This document shows positions 22,715 through 33,279 of a stretch of 64,000 nt of DNA, piece by piece. The stretch spans positions 12,572,614-12,636,613 of the forward strand of contig CM055320.2 of assembly GCA_029255685.2 (NCBI GenBank), given 5' to 3'. The notes beneath the pieces were generated by a model that had not been told where the DNA came from, made no database searches, and saw only the letters and a list, made by a program, of their open reading frames with translations. Every line of letters begins with the position of its first letter. Positions within the stretch are counted from its first letter, which is position 1. The stretch comes from Silene conica (taxonomy: Eukaryota; Streptophyta; Magnoliopsida; Caryophyllales; Caryophyllaceae). Both the position numbers and the translations under genes were made by a program.

Positions 22715-24945
22715 AAGTGGTATCAGAGCGAACGATCCCCAGGCCTAAAAACAAATGAATGAAAATAATGAACATAGGAAGAGTCAAATAAAATGAACCC
22801 CAAGCTAGTAACTGTTAGGAGCCCCAGGATTGGAATGAGTTAGGGGGCCCCTCAAACCAAGTCATTGGCCCTTTCAGTCTAACCTGGTTACCCTTGAGAG
22901 ATGTAGAGCGTGGGTAGTATAGAATAAAGGACAAGACCCAATATATATTGTACTAACAGTTTGCAGGAGCGGGATGAGGTAAGATATGAAGTGAAATATG
23001 GTTGGTGATCTGTGTTGTGAAGCATGAGATTTATATTGGATGTTGATTGAGATATATGATTTCCATGTATTGAGAACATTAGTATGTGTATGCGAGTATG
23101 GATCTATTAATTATTGAGTCATAGATAGAGTGATGTGATCATATAATTTAGTGTTTTGACATGTCCATATGATTAGTTGGTTATTAAATGTCTAACATAA
23201 CTATGTAGTATATTGTTTAGTATTTGGAAATGAATGATATGTATATGTTATATTAATCCATGTCTAGTGATAGGCGGAATGTGTTGCCCCAAGCCATAAA
23301 TGTTATATAGTTATGTGTTGCATAGATTATACTTTAAATTTACATGCAAATTCCATATTTATTTACGCACATATAACTAGTAAATTATTTAATTGATTCT
23401 ACTTTTCAGTTTCGCAATCTTTACCGCTTTCTAGATGGCAGTTTCAGTTTGAAATGATGAATAACTGCTAATATGGTGTAATGAGGAAGAATGGTTGTGT
23501 TTAAATGTGATAATGTGAAGTAATTTTTTTAAAACAAAAATAGTAATAGATTTCCAGAATGTTACCTTGTTTGTACGGGCTGCCATTTAAAATGTGTTTT
23601 CTATATGAATGTGGAATTTTATGTGGGATAACCTTCTAATTTACCTTCTCAATGCTTTCGGTTTCATGTGAGTACGAGTTATATTTTGCGAGCAATAAAT
23701 ATTTTAGTCGACAGTGGTCAGATTGTTACTGCACTGTTCGGTTTTGACCCATGTTTTTGCAAAAGAAACCATTTAAAACGTATCTATTGTTTATGCGTAA
23801 TTCCAACTCCACTGTTTAGAATATTCATTCATGTTTTCAAAATGATAAGCCACGTAAAATCTTAACAAGTCGTTATTTAATAGTGATTTTTGCAAGTTGC
23901 CCAAATTTTCTGTCTAATTGTTGTAAAGTTTCTGTCCAGACCAACCGAGTTGTAAAAATTGTTATAAATAATTTCCTGAAGATATGAATTTGATTTTTTT
24001 TCCTATAATCGGTTAATTACTTATATTTTCTAAAAACTATAGTAGCTCGCAAAATAGCTAAGCGGGTATTTAATTATAATTTTTGAAAGTTGTAGTGTGA
24101 TGTATGATTGTTGAAATTGTAAGTTATGTAAGTTTCCAGTATAGAAGTTTAATCAAATATGAATTATGTGATGTAACCATGTAATACTTTGATATGACAT
24201 TAGTAACATGAACAGTAATCGTATGATATGTATATGAACTTTATTATATGATAATATAACCTCATTTATTTCGGTGAGTTATATATATTAAGTAGTTTCA
24301 TTTATACAGATGCGAGTACATTAATTAAATAATTGCCTAATGCCTTTTCTAAAAACTTGTGTGCATATCCATGATTTTGCTTCTATAATATGAGTATGAG
24401 CAAGACACGATTTAATTTGTCAAGTATGAACAATGAGTTAGCTGAATGTCTACATTGGTGTAAATGTGTTCTGTTGTGTTAAAATTTCCAAGGGTATATA
24501 AGTGTTAGTTACCCTGATTTTGTAATTAACTTATCAGATAAATTGTGACTGTTGTTTCGGCGATCTTCTTGAGCATTGAATGTGGAATTTTATAATGGGG
24601 TTACGAGGACGTAACCATGTTTTAAGGAGGATAAGATTGAAAAATCTTGATGGTTTAGATATGGCTAAGTGCTATGCTGTGATTGGCTGACTAAGATTGG
24701 CAATGCATGGAGTCTGCTGTTAATTTGTTATGTTTCGGTCAATGCTGCAGTTCTTTAAGTGTCTTGCACTTCTATCGTATGTTAAACTTTTAGGACAAAG
24801 TTTCTTAAGGGGGGTATAATGTAACACTTCGCGTTTTAGAGCTTATATGTATGTTCAACTTGTGTTTGTCTTATGTTGTGGAGTGTTTTGTTATCGTTAT
24901 GGGGTGGCGAACTTCGGGACGAAGTTCATTTTAAGGAGGGAAGAC
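22715..24945 (+). mobile_element. Gypsy interior, non-coding remnant with two polypurine tracts
   Basis: About 2.2 kb between primer site and 3' LTR shows no gag or pol domain, so the element is either internally deleted or a large non-autonomous derivative. Near its end two LTR-entry signatures occur in tandem: CTTAAGGGGGGTATAA then TGTAACACTTCGCG at about 24831, and 110 bp later GGGACGAAGTTCATTTTAAG then GAGGGAAGAC before the real LTR start. The first may be a relic of an earlier element's LTR. Confidence 0.65.
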
Positions 24946-25000
24946 TGTAATACCCCATATATTTGCCTCAGTCATCGGCAGTCAAACCATGTTTTATATA
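24946..25000 (+). mobile_element. Truncated gypsy 3' LTR (55 bp)
   Basis: It starts TGTAATACCCC and matches the first ~55 bases of the 5' LTR at 19690, including the block GCCTCAGTCATCGGCAGTC. It then breaks off at ATATA, and copia sequence resumes at 25001. The missing 3 kb of LTR and the missing copia pol must have been lost together. Confidence 0.85.
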
Positions 25001-25384
25001 TCTTGGAGGAGTACTAAGGAGACGTTGACAGCCACTTCTACTATGGAGGCCGAGTTCGTTTCTTGTTTTGAGGCTACCTCACATGGTGTATGGCTGAAAG
25101 GTTTCATATCTGGGCTGTGAGTTGTTGACTCTATTAGTCGGCCAATTCGAATGTATTGTGATAATTCAGCTGCAGTATTTATGGCTAAGAATAATAGAAG
25201 TGGAGGTCGGAGTAAACACATCGACATTAAGTATTTGGCCATAAAAGAGCGTGTTCAGGAAAAGAAAGTGATCGTAGAACACATTAGCACTGAATTGATG
25301 ATTGCCGATCCTTTGACTAAATGCACGCCACCTAAGGGTTTCAAGGGTCATGTAGTGAATATGGGACTTGGTCCCATAATGTGA
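25001..25384 (+). pseudogene. Copia copy B: RNase H C-terminal fragment
   Basis: This is the last ~125 residues of a copia polyprotein: TSTMEAEFVSCFEA (with the RNase H Glu), then MYCDNSAAVFMAKN (Asp), the KHIDIKYLAIKE helix and ADPLTKC near the end, then a stop at 25382-25384. An in-frame TGA lies at about 25118. Everything between protease and this point, meaning integrase and reverse transcriptase, is missing. Confidence 0.9.
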
Positions 25385-25654
25385 TACATCATTTATTGTA
25401 TTGAAAATTTTTATTTAGTTGGATATTTTTCTATTTTTTGATTATATACGTACGTACTTTGGTTATTTATTTTTATTGAGAAATATCATTATGTTTGACG
25501 TAGAATAAACATATGGTTTATTCATTAAGTTACGGGTGAGTGGTGAGAGGCTAAGTGTATCGTAATACATGAAAGATTAATTTTCGCTTTAGAGAATTTG
25601 TCGCTATGATTCTTATATAAAGTCTCTTTTGCTTAAATGGGCCAAGTGGGAGAA

Positions 25655-26129
25655 TGTAAGATTTTAACATTATTAATCAATTAATATTATTAAGTTATAA
25701 TATTAATTTAAATTTGTAAAATCATCATAGTTATTTGGCCCATTAATTGGCAGTCAAAGGTTGATTTTAAACTGCCAAAATCTCTCCCTCATTAAGTGTA
25801 ATTATTTCCCTAGATTTGTAACAGCTATTTGATGGCAAGAGTTGTAAATAAGAAGATCTTATTCACTGACAAAAGGTCACCAAATCTACTCTCTATTCAC
25901 TATACTACACCATCTAAATAAGTGAGCGTGAGGGTTTGGAACCGTAATCAGTTTATACCATATATGGTATTATTTAGCAAACAAAAGTTAGGGAAAAGTC
26001 GTTCAGGAATCCAGTAAGCAATGGCTGGAGGTTTTATTTCTCGATCTTATTTTATTGCAACCGCTAATTTATTGTATTGTATGTTATTCGGTAATTTAAA
26101 CATACTAATTGGATAGAAAAGAACTTACA
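25655..26129 (+). mobile_element. Copia copy B 3' LTR (475 bp)
   Basis: The polypurine tract GCCAAGTGGGAGAA leads into TGTAAGATTTTAAC, and the LTR ends GAACTTACA. It is collinear with the LTR at 16708-17186 in the opposite orientation, with scattered substitutions (for example a TATA loss near the end). The next five bases are TTGTA. I cannot identify the matching duplication at the other side because copy A is truncated. Confidence 0.88.
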
Positions 26130-26610
26130 TTGTACACACGGACCTCATAATAACATTGCCTCTTCAGCTAAATTATGAGCTATCTCATTAAGGTTATGAG
26201 TTACATCGATCATGTGCAAAAATTAAACATTTACCTTCTATAATCATAATTTTAGAAGTTAATAATTAGGAGAAATAATGTATGTGTACGATAATAATTA
26301 CCATATCGTGATTAAATTATTGATTTTCTTGTCTCACATGCAAATAAATATTTTACGTATTTTTATTTATTACGTGAAGTTGTAGTAGTAGTAGCAGCGG
26401 TAGGATCGATCTAGCAAATATATATTTAAGGAAAATGATAGCAAGATTATGATAGATAACCAAAACCAAACTAAATTGTAGAAAAAAACATTATATCTTA
26501 GCATTTTTAGTAACTTATCACTAGCGATATACTTTCAACTTTCCAAGTATTCAACTTCAATAATCTTCGTAAAAACAATTAACCATGTATAAGTCGTCTA
26601 TAATCACTCA
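26130..26610. other. AT-rich spacer, nothing recognised
   Basis: About 480 bp between the copia LTR and a Helitron 5' end. It is AT-rich, with a short GTAGTAGTAGCAGCGG run at about 26382 and no ORF or terminal motif that I can support. Confidence 0.6.
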
Positions 26611-26629
26611 TCAATATATATACTTAAAA

Positions 26630-27185
26630 GAGGAACTTTTCGAGCGATTTCATTGACTATTGTTTTAGAGTAATTTCATTGGCTATTACTTTAGTTAAAT
26701 AAATTAAGTATATAAATAAAAAGATAATTAAATAGTAATAAATTATCAGTTTGTTTTAGAGTAATTTCATTGGTTATTACTTTAGTTAAATAAATTAAGT
26801 ATATAAATAAAAAAGATAATTAAATAGTAATAAAATATCAGTTGGATAATTATTGTTTTTAGAGCGATTGCATTGGCTATTAGTTTGATTAAATAAATTA
26901 TATAATTAAAAAAGATAATTTAGTAGTAATAAAATATCAATTGGATAATTATTGAATTAGTTAATAAAATAATTGATTTCATTGGCTATTACTTTAGTTA
27001 AATAAATTAAGTATATAAATAAAACGATAATTAAATAGTAGTAAAATATATGTTGGATAATTATTATTTTTAGAGCGATTACATTGGCTATTACTTTGGT
27101 TAAATATATATATTAAGTATATAAATAAAAGATAAGTATATAAATAAAAGATAATTAAATAGTAATAAAAATTGATTGTAAACTA
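26630..27185 (+). repeat. ~105-bp tandem repeats at the Helitron 5' end
   Basis: About five diverged copies of a unit contain GAGCGATT-CATTGGCTATTA, then TTAAATAAATTAAGTATATAAATAAA, then a block around AAATATCAGTTGGATAATTA. The first unit abuts the Helitron 5' terminus. The same unit recurs at 60790-61000 near the related Helitron end. Confidence 0.85.
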
Positions 27186-29238
27186 AGCGTTTTGGCTACC
27201 GTAGAGTTATGGTATAATTTGTTGTTTCCCTTCTTTTATTTAATTAAAAGCATAAATAGTTGTATTGATGGATATATTAAGCCTCTCTTATTATACTTTC
27301 GTATTACATATATTCTCATACGTAAAACTATTTTAATTAGACGATAGAAAATAAAATCAAGAAAAGAAGTATACAAAATAATTTAAAAGTGAAATATATA
27401 CACAATTAATTGCACGGACGGAACTACCGAATTGCTAGAGAAAATGAGGACTTTGTATTACGCATTAAATTTACATGTCGACCATTGGCAATTTACTTTT
27501 TCTTCGGAAATGCGTATTGTCATAATTTTACGACGGAACAAGTATTACGTTTGTGGTAAATAAGACTAAACATATCATTAATCCCCATGCACTCTACTTT
27601 TGTTTTATCTTTCATACATGAATAATACTTAATCTGTTTTAAATTTACAACAAATACTCTCGGTACAATTAAATTTTTTTGTTTACTTTTAATCTACATG
27701 TCGACCTTTGGCTATTGTTGATACATAAAAAGTACGGAGAACGACTTCTCATTGGGTAAAAAGTTGAAATTTATTCACAAGTGAGTTAATGGCCAAACAT
27801 TTTTTTTTTTTTATTATTTTTAGTTATTGTTTAAATTTTTAATTTTCAGCTACCTTATCGACAAAAACATACTCCGTATATTTTTATTGTGCAAAAGTTA
27901 ATTATATCAGAATTAATTAATATCAGCTGAAGCATATATTTACATTTTTTTTCCTGAAAAGAAAAATATGTGTACTAAAACATTTTATTTGAGAATTTAT
28001 GCTAAAACAACATGAGGGTAGCGGCCTAGCGGGGGTGTTTATTATGCATTCTGGTGCGGTTTTTGGTCTAAGGTTTTTTAAGATTTGGATTTCCGATTAG
28101 GACTTGATTTTTCCGAGTTGATCTAATTTGTCTGAAATACCAAAATTTGTGTTTTAACCTATCTTTTTTTATTTCTAATAAGATTAATTTATACCTCATT
28201 TGTCTCAATTATTTATTTACCTTTTTCTACTCTTTGTAAGATTATTTATCGAAAACAAATAAATGATTGAAATTGAGGTACTATAACTGTACAAGATTCT
28301 TTATAAGTGTTTAAATATACTTAATTCGTCGTTATTAGACTTCAATAACATATACCATTAATAAGTCCGTTATAAAGTTTAAATATTAACTATTAAGATG
28401 AGGATGCTTAAGGTTCATGGTGAATAGCTATAGTTGCCAATGGTCAGCTTTTCTCCGTTCGAATCCAGATGTCGTTAACTCCTGAGATTAGTTCGTTCTT
28501 CCATGTATTGAATATTAAAAAATACGAGCTACATAATACGAACACATAAGAATATTAACTAATGTAAAAAGAATAATAGTTTAAGAGAATCACAAACTAA
28601 AAAAATACGAGCACAGAAGAATGCGAGCTATTAACCTAAGAATACGACCTAATACAAAAAGAATATGAGCTATTAAGCTAAGAATATGAGCTAATGTAAA
28701 AACAATATGAGTTATTAAGGTAAGACGAGCTTTAAAATACGAGCACGAATGAGTACGAGCTGATGAAAAAATAATACGAGCTATTAAGATAAGACAAGTT
28801 TCCAAATATGAGCACAAATGAATACAAATACGAGATTAAAAGGATCACGAACTTAAATATATGAGCACATAAGAATACGACCTATTAAGATGAAAATACA
28901 AGCTAAATAATGTAAACAAAATACGAAAACACGAGCTAATTGAAACACTTCTCGAGCTAAAAAAAAAAAAACAAAACCAGATTTGTAAGGCGTCAAATTT
29001 CATGATATAATAAGCACTTAAGATTACGAGGTATAATTAAAAGAATACGAGATAAAAAATACGAATATATAAAAAATATGAGCTAATGTAAAAGGAATAA
29101 GAACTTAAGAGAATCATGAACCAAAAAATACGAGCACATAAGAACGCGAGCTATTAACGTAAGCTATTAACGTAAGAATGTGAGCTAATAGAGCTATTAA
29201 GCTAAGAATACGAGCTAATGTAAAAAAAATACGAGTTA

Positions 29239-29473
29239 CTCCCTCCATTCATATCCACATTACACATTTGGATTTTGTGCACTATTTAGAAATCAACGTT
29301 CGGTGTCAATTTTCTCCTAATACGTAAGAGAAAATATATTCATGCGGGATCTTGTTTGATTCGTCTTCACGAGTACATTGAAAATATCTAACTTTTATAA
29401 TATTTGCGAATACGTAGCGTGCGTTGGCAAACGTGAAAAAGCAAATGTGTAAAGTGGATATGAATAGAGGGAG
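29239..29473. mobile_element. Stowaway-type MITE (235 bp)
   Basis: The ends are CTCCCTCCATTCATATCCAC and, inverted, CTCCCTCTATTCATATCCAC, flanked by TA on both sides (29237-29238 and 29474-29475). This matches Tc1/mariner-derived Stowaway elements. It sits within the Helitron minisatellite and so was inserted after that array formed. Confidence 0.88.
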
Positions 29474-29499
29474 TATTAAGATAAGAATACGAGCTAACG

Positions 29500-29578
29500 A
29501 GCATATATATATTATATATATGTATATCATATATATATATGTATACATATATATATATATATGTATACATATATATAC

Positions 29579-29615
<37 letters not shown>
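29500..29615. repeat. (TA)n-rich microsatellite
   Basis: About 115 bp consist of TA repeats with GTATACATATATA variants. The tyrosine/isoleucine-rich ORFs overlapping it are meaningless. Confidence 0.9.
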
Positions 29616-30450
29616 AGAGGATCACGAACTTACGAATATGAACATATAAGAATACGAGCTAATATAAAAAAAAGTACGAGCTAATGTAAGAATGATACAG
29701 GCTAATAAGATATTGATACGAGTTATTAACATAAGAATACGAGGTAATGTAAAAACGAGCTAATAAGATAAGAATATGAGTTATTAAGATAAGAATATGA
29801 GATAAAGTAAAAAAGAATACGAGCATATAAGAGGATCACGAACTTACAAATATGAACATCTAAGAATACGGGCTAATATAAAAAGAATACGAGCTAATGT
29901 AAGAAGAATACAAGCTAATTAATAAGATAAGAATACGAGCTATTAACATAAGAATACGAGCCAATTTAAAAAGTATACGAGCTAATAAGATAAGAATACG
30001 AGCTATTAAGATAGGAATATGAGATAAAGTAAAAAGAATATGATCTAATGTAAAAAGAATACGAGTTCTAACTATATATCTCCATAAAGATTGGATAAAA
30101 AATTTCTTTAAGATGGTGCTCAAATAAAAAGTATTCAAGTTATTATAAAAATACATGTGCTTAAAAAATATTTTGGCAGTGATGCGTAATATTCAAGTGT
30201 CTTTCCAAGACCATTGAATCTGAGGTACGTGTTTCCGTTTTTATTGTAGTTTCATGCACTTTCAACGTTCCATGTTGTTCCATTGATGATGATACATCTG
30301 ATATTTTATCAGCCTTAAAAACAATCATACTTGAATTATTCGCTATATATGCCTATTATACTAAGTATTTTTAGAAGATTAACTGTTACGATAATTACTT
30401 TGAAATCATGTTAAGATATTACCCGGGCAACGCCCGGGCATGAAATCTAG

Positions 30451-32599
30451 TTTTTACATCAAATCAAAAACTTTATTTCATCTTTCTTTCATATATTTTT
30501 TACATTTCTTGTTTATTATTTGTCTTTAACTTAAGTAAAAATAAGATAGCGTGATGAAGATCTCATTCATTGGTCTTTTAAAAACCAAAAATCAAACCAG
30601 AGAATTACCGCAATTTACTCTTAATATTGGAGGTAATTCTATCATACATTATATTATCGAATATTGTCACGTGTTAATACTTTGTCCTGATTATTTTTCT
30701 ACCTTTATTTTTAATATCCCTCGTAATGATCGAATGTAAAAGATAACAACTAATTGAGACAAAAAAAAAGTAATAAAACAATAAACTCTTACATCAATCT
30801 TTTTTCTTAATTATTCAAATGTTGTATTACTTAACTACTAAAGTACTTTTTAATAAGATTTATGTTTTTGTTATTCCAGAGTGATAGAGAATGGCTAGGT
30901 ATGTAACCTCGTGCAAATGACGTATCATTCGTTCTTTCGATGAAATCGAGGCCTCTGATGCAATCATTTTGTGTAGGTTACAAACTCTCAGTTTTAATGA
31001 GGATGCAGAAGGTTTTGGTTTAAGCATTTTGTATGAATGTAATCCCCTCGGTTGTCAAACATATATGTTTTGAATTATACGCATTAACTGAAAGGGGATT
31101 ATCTCTTTCTTTGTCGATATGCTTTGTAAAATGTCGTGCAATGATCTTGTGGAAGATCCTTAAAACAACACATTTTCAAGACCACATATTACATTTTTGT
31201 AAAGCTACTTGTGGAGTAGATGAAATAAGATGATCAATCGTCCTTACCCATTCCGTTACAAGCTGGACCAGAACGAGCGGGAATAAATCACCATGTTGTG
31301 GCAAAGTGCTTAGGACACGTATTATATTTTTGTAGATCTGCGTAGTAGATGAAATAAGGATTGATACTTGTTCGATATGTAACAAGCGGGAACAGAACGA
31401 GTAGGGATTGATCATCATATTTTTGCTCTATGTGTAATCTTATATTCAAAGCAAGAGTAATAAAAATACTTAGATATATATTTAATTTGTTTGTAGCTTT
31501 TATCAATTTGAATTGTTATACAAATAATTATTTTGGAACGTGACTAAAGTTGATTGCATCGTCTCATACATATATACGCTTCTTGTATTTGCTATAATTT
31601 TACATACAAATTTACGACGACAACTCCGTGGAAATAATTATTAAGGTGATAACATTAAACTTTCAAATTTCGGAATAAAGCTTCTTACAAATCAAAGTAG
31701 AGACAATCAAATGCATCGATGACAACAAGTTTACAATAAAAATTCCGAAGAAATAATTAGGATCTTGTATTAAAAATTGAATCACGACGAATCCAAGACT
31801 TGGATATGTATAAATATACATATTACACTTGTATTCGAGTTATTAGATTACACGTATATAGTATTAACTAATTAATAAGAGACCGTCTTTTTTAAGAATT
31901 CGCGTAGTATTAGATGCATGATCTATTCCTCACAAGCCACGACGCGACATTAGTGTCACATCTCGACCTATATTACAATCTCATTCGAATGTTGTAATAG
32001 CAATGGTTTTATATTTGATGAACGATAATTGCACATGCACGATTTATTCAATAAGTGGATTATACATCTGATGTACTACCACTCGTTTTATAGTTTTTTG
32101 AGCAATATAACAAAAGTATTGAGTTTTTGTTTTAAAAATTATGAGGTTTGCTATAATGTTTTTGAGTTCATTTATTAAAATATTAAGATCAAAAAGTCAA
32201 TAACATTACATACAAACTTAGTTAAATTTTAGTTCTGACAGAAAATAAATTAAAATCTAACTCATAAACTTTAACAAGCGCAAAAAAATACACACTGCTC
32301 AATATACATAAAGTTTAAGGTAATAATTACAGAAAAAAATACTCATGCTCGAAAACAAGTAAAGTATGAGGCAATACATCCGCTATTCCATATATGTTCC
32401 TTTTTTCTCCGATTTATTAGTATGTATTAATTTCGTAGTACTCCGTATCATATTTGGCTAATATAGAGTATTTAGGTTCGTGTCTTGCGCGCAAATAAAT
32501 ATTTACGTTTATATCATCATTTATTATGTAAAGAGTTTAAGTTAAACATCATAAAAAAGTTCTTACAAAAATTCCCGTGCATTTTACACGAGTAAAAAA
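30451..32599. other. AT-rich intergenic DNA with an old duplication
   Basis: No gene can be supported. A diverged direct repeat of about 140-150 bp (about 31200-31300 and 31340-31420) shares GTAGATGAAATAAG, then CAAGC(T)GG, then AGAACGAG-GGGA. The stretch leads into a Helitron 3' end at 32603, so part of it is probably that element's body; its 5' end was not located. Confidence 0.5.
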
Positions 32600-32603
32600 C
32601 TAG
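32570..32603 (+). mobile_element. Helitron 3' terminus
   Basis: A small hairpin, CCGTGCATTTTACACG, lies about 10-12 bases before CTAG (32600-32603), which is followed by T. This is the plant Helitron 3' signature. The matching 5' TC end upstream was not found. Confidence 0.7.
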
Positions 32604-32679
32604 TTTAATCTATTTTAATCGATACACTCTTTTACATTTGAATTTCCAATAATCCAAAGAGTCAATCGAATCCCTCACC

Positions 32680-33000
32680 TAGGGGTGTTCACTGGTCCAA
32701 AATCGGACCGGATAAACCCGTGGACCGGATACTCACCAACCCCAAGACCGCGGACATGGCTGGTTGGGTTGGGAGGGGACCCGGATCAGACCAACAGCCT
32801 TTAGGTCCGGTTTTTTCTGGGTTTAGACCAGACTCGTACTAATTTACAAGGTAAATTGAATTTTATTTTTTTATGTGGATCAGAACGGACCGGAGACCGA
32901 TCACCATATTTTGGAGACCCGAAGACCGGACCGGACCAGACCGAACGGTCCGAATCGATCGGGTTTGCCGATCCGGGTCTCTTTTTGTTCAGCACTACCG
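32680..33000. mobile_element. hAT-type MITE upstream of the G-patch gene
   Basis: It starts TAGGGGTGTTCACTGGTCC and is rich in GGACCGGA/TCCGG motifs. The right end is eroded (TTGTTCAGCACTACCG). The flanking octamers CCCTCACC (32672-32679) and GCCTCACC (33001-33008) agree at seven of eight positions. Its end lies about 280 bp before the start codon of the next gene, so it may overlap promoter sequence. Confidence 0.7.
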
Positions 33001-33279
33001 GCCTCACCCATGAAATCCGAGCCCAAATGAGAAATTAGACACAAAAATCAGAGAATATGCGAGATTGGGCCGCAAGGAAGATGCCCTATGATGCCTTGAT
33101 GCCCACTCTCTGAATCTGGGACAAACCGTATCACCACATTCATCTTCCTTTTTCTACCATTCCTAAATTCCTAAATTGTTATCAATTCACTTCTGGGTTC
33201 TTAAAGTTTCAATCTTTATAATTAATTAACAAATCCCATATCTTTAATTTACTCCATTTTTCAATTAAACTCCATTAAA

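Larger units (their letters stand above)
28490..30080 (+). repeat. Minisatellite of AATACGAGCTAAT-type units
   Basis: Dozens of units of roughly 18-22 bp vary around AAGAATACGAGCTAATGTAA and AAGATAAGAATACGAGCTATT, sometimes grouped into higher-order blocks with GAGGATCACGAACTTA. The array is interrupted by a Stowaway element (29239-29473) and a TA microsatellite (29500-29615). There are no unique spacers, so it is not CRISPR-like. Confidence 0.85.
26611..30450 (+). mobile_element. Non-autonomous Helitron, 3.84 kb
   Basis: The 5' end is A|TCAATATATATACTTAAAAG. The 3' end carries a GC hairpin CCCGGGC-AAC-GCCCGGG (30422-30438) ten bases before CTAG|T. Both the A|T insertion site and the hairpin-CTAG rule fit plant Helitrons. 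No Rep/helicase or RPA coding sequence is present. The body is almost wholly tandem repeats plus a nested Stowaway element. A related 5' end is at about 59899. Confidence 0.85.

Noticed and set aside
28385..28500. SINE-like remnant with GTTCGAATCC B-box
   Set aside because: Only the B-box is convincing; no clear A-box at the right distance and no target duplication.
29306..29684. Tyr/Ile-rich ORFs
   Set aside because: They overlap a TA microsatellite and a Stowaway element.
28490..30080. CRISPR-like array
   Set aside because: Units are contiguous, variable and lack unique spacers; the context is a plant Helitron.
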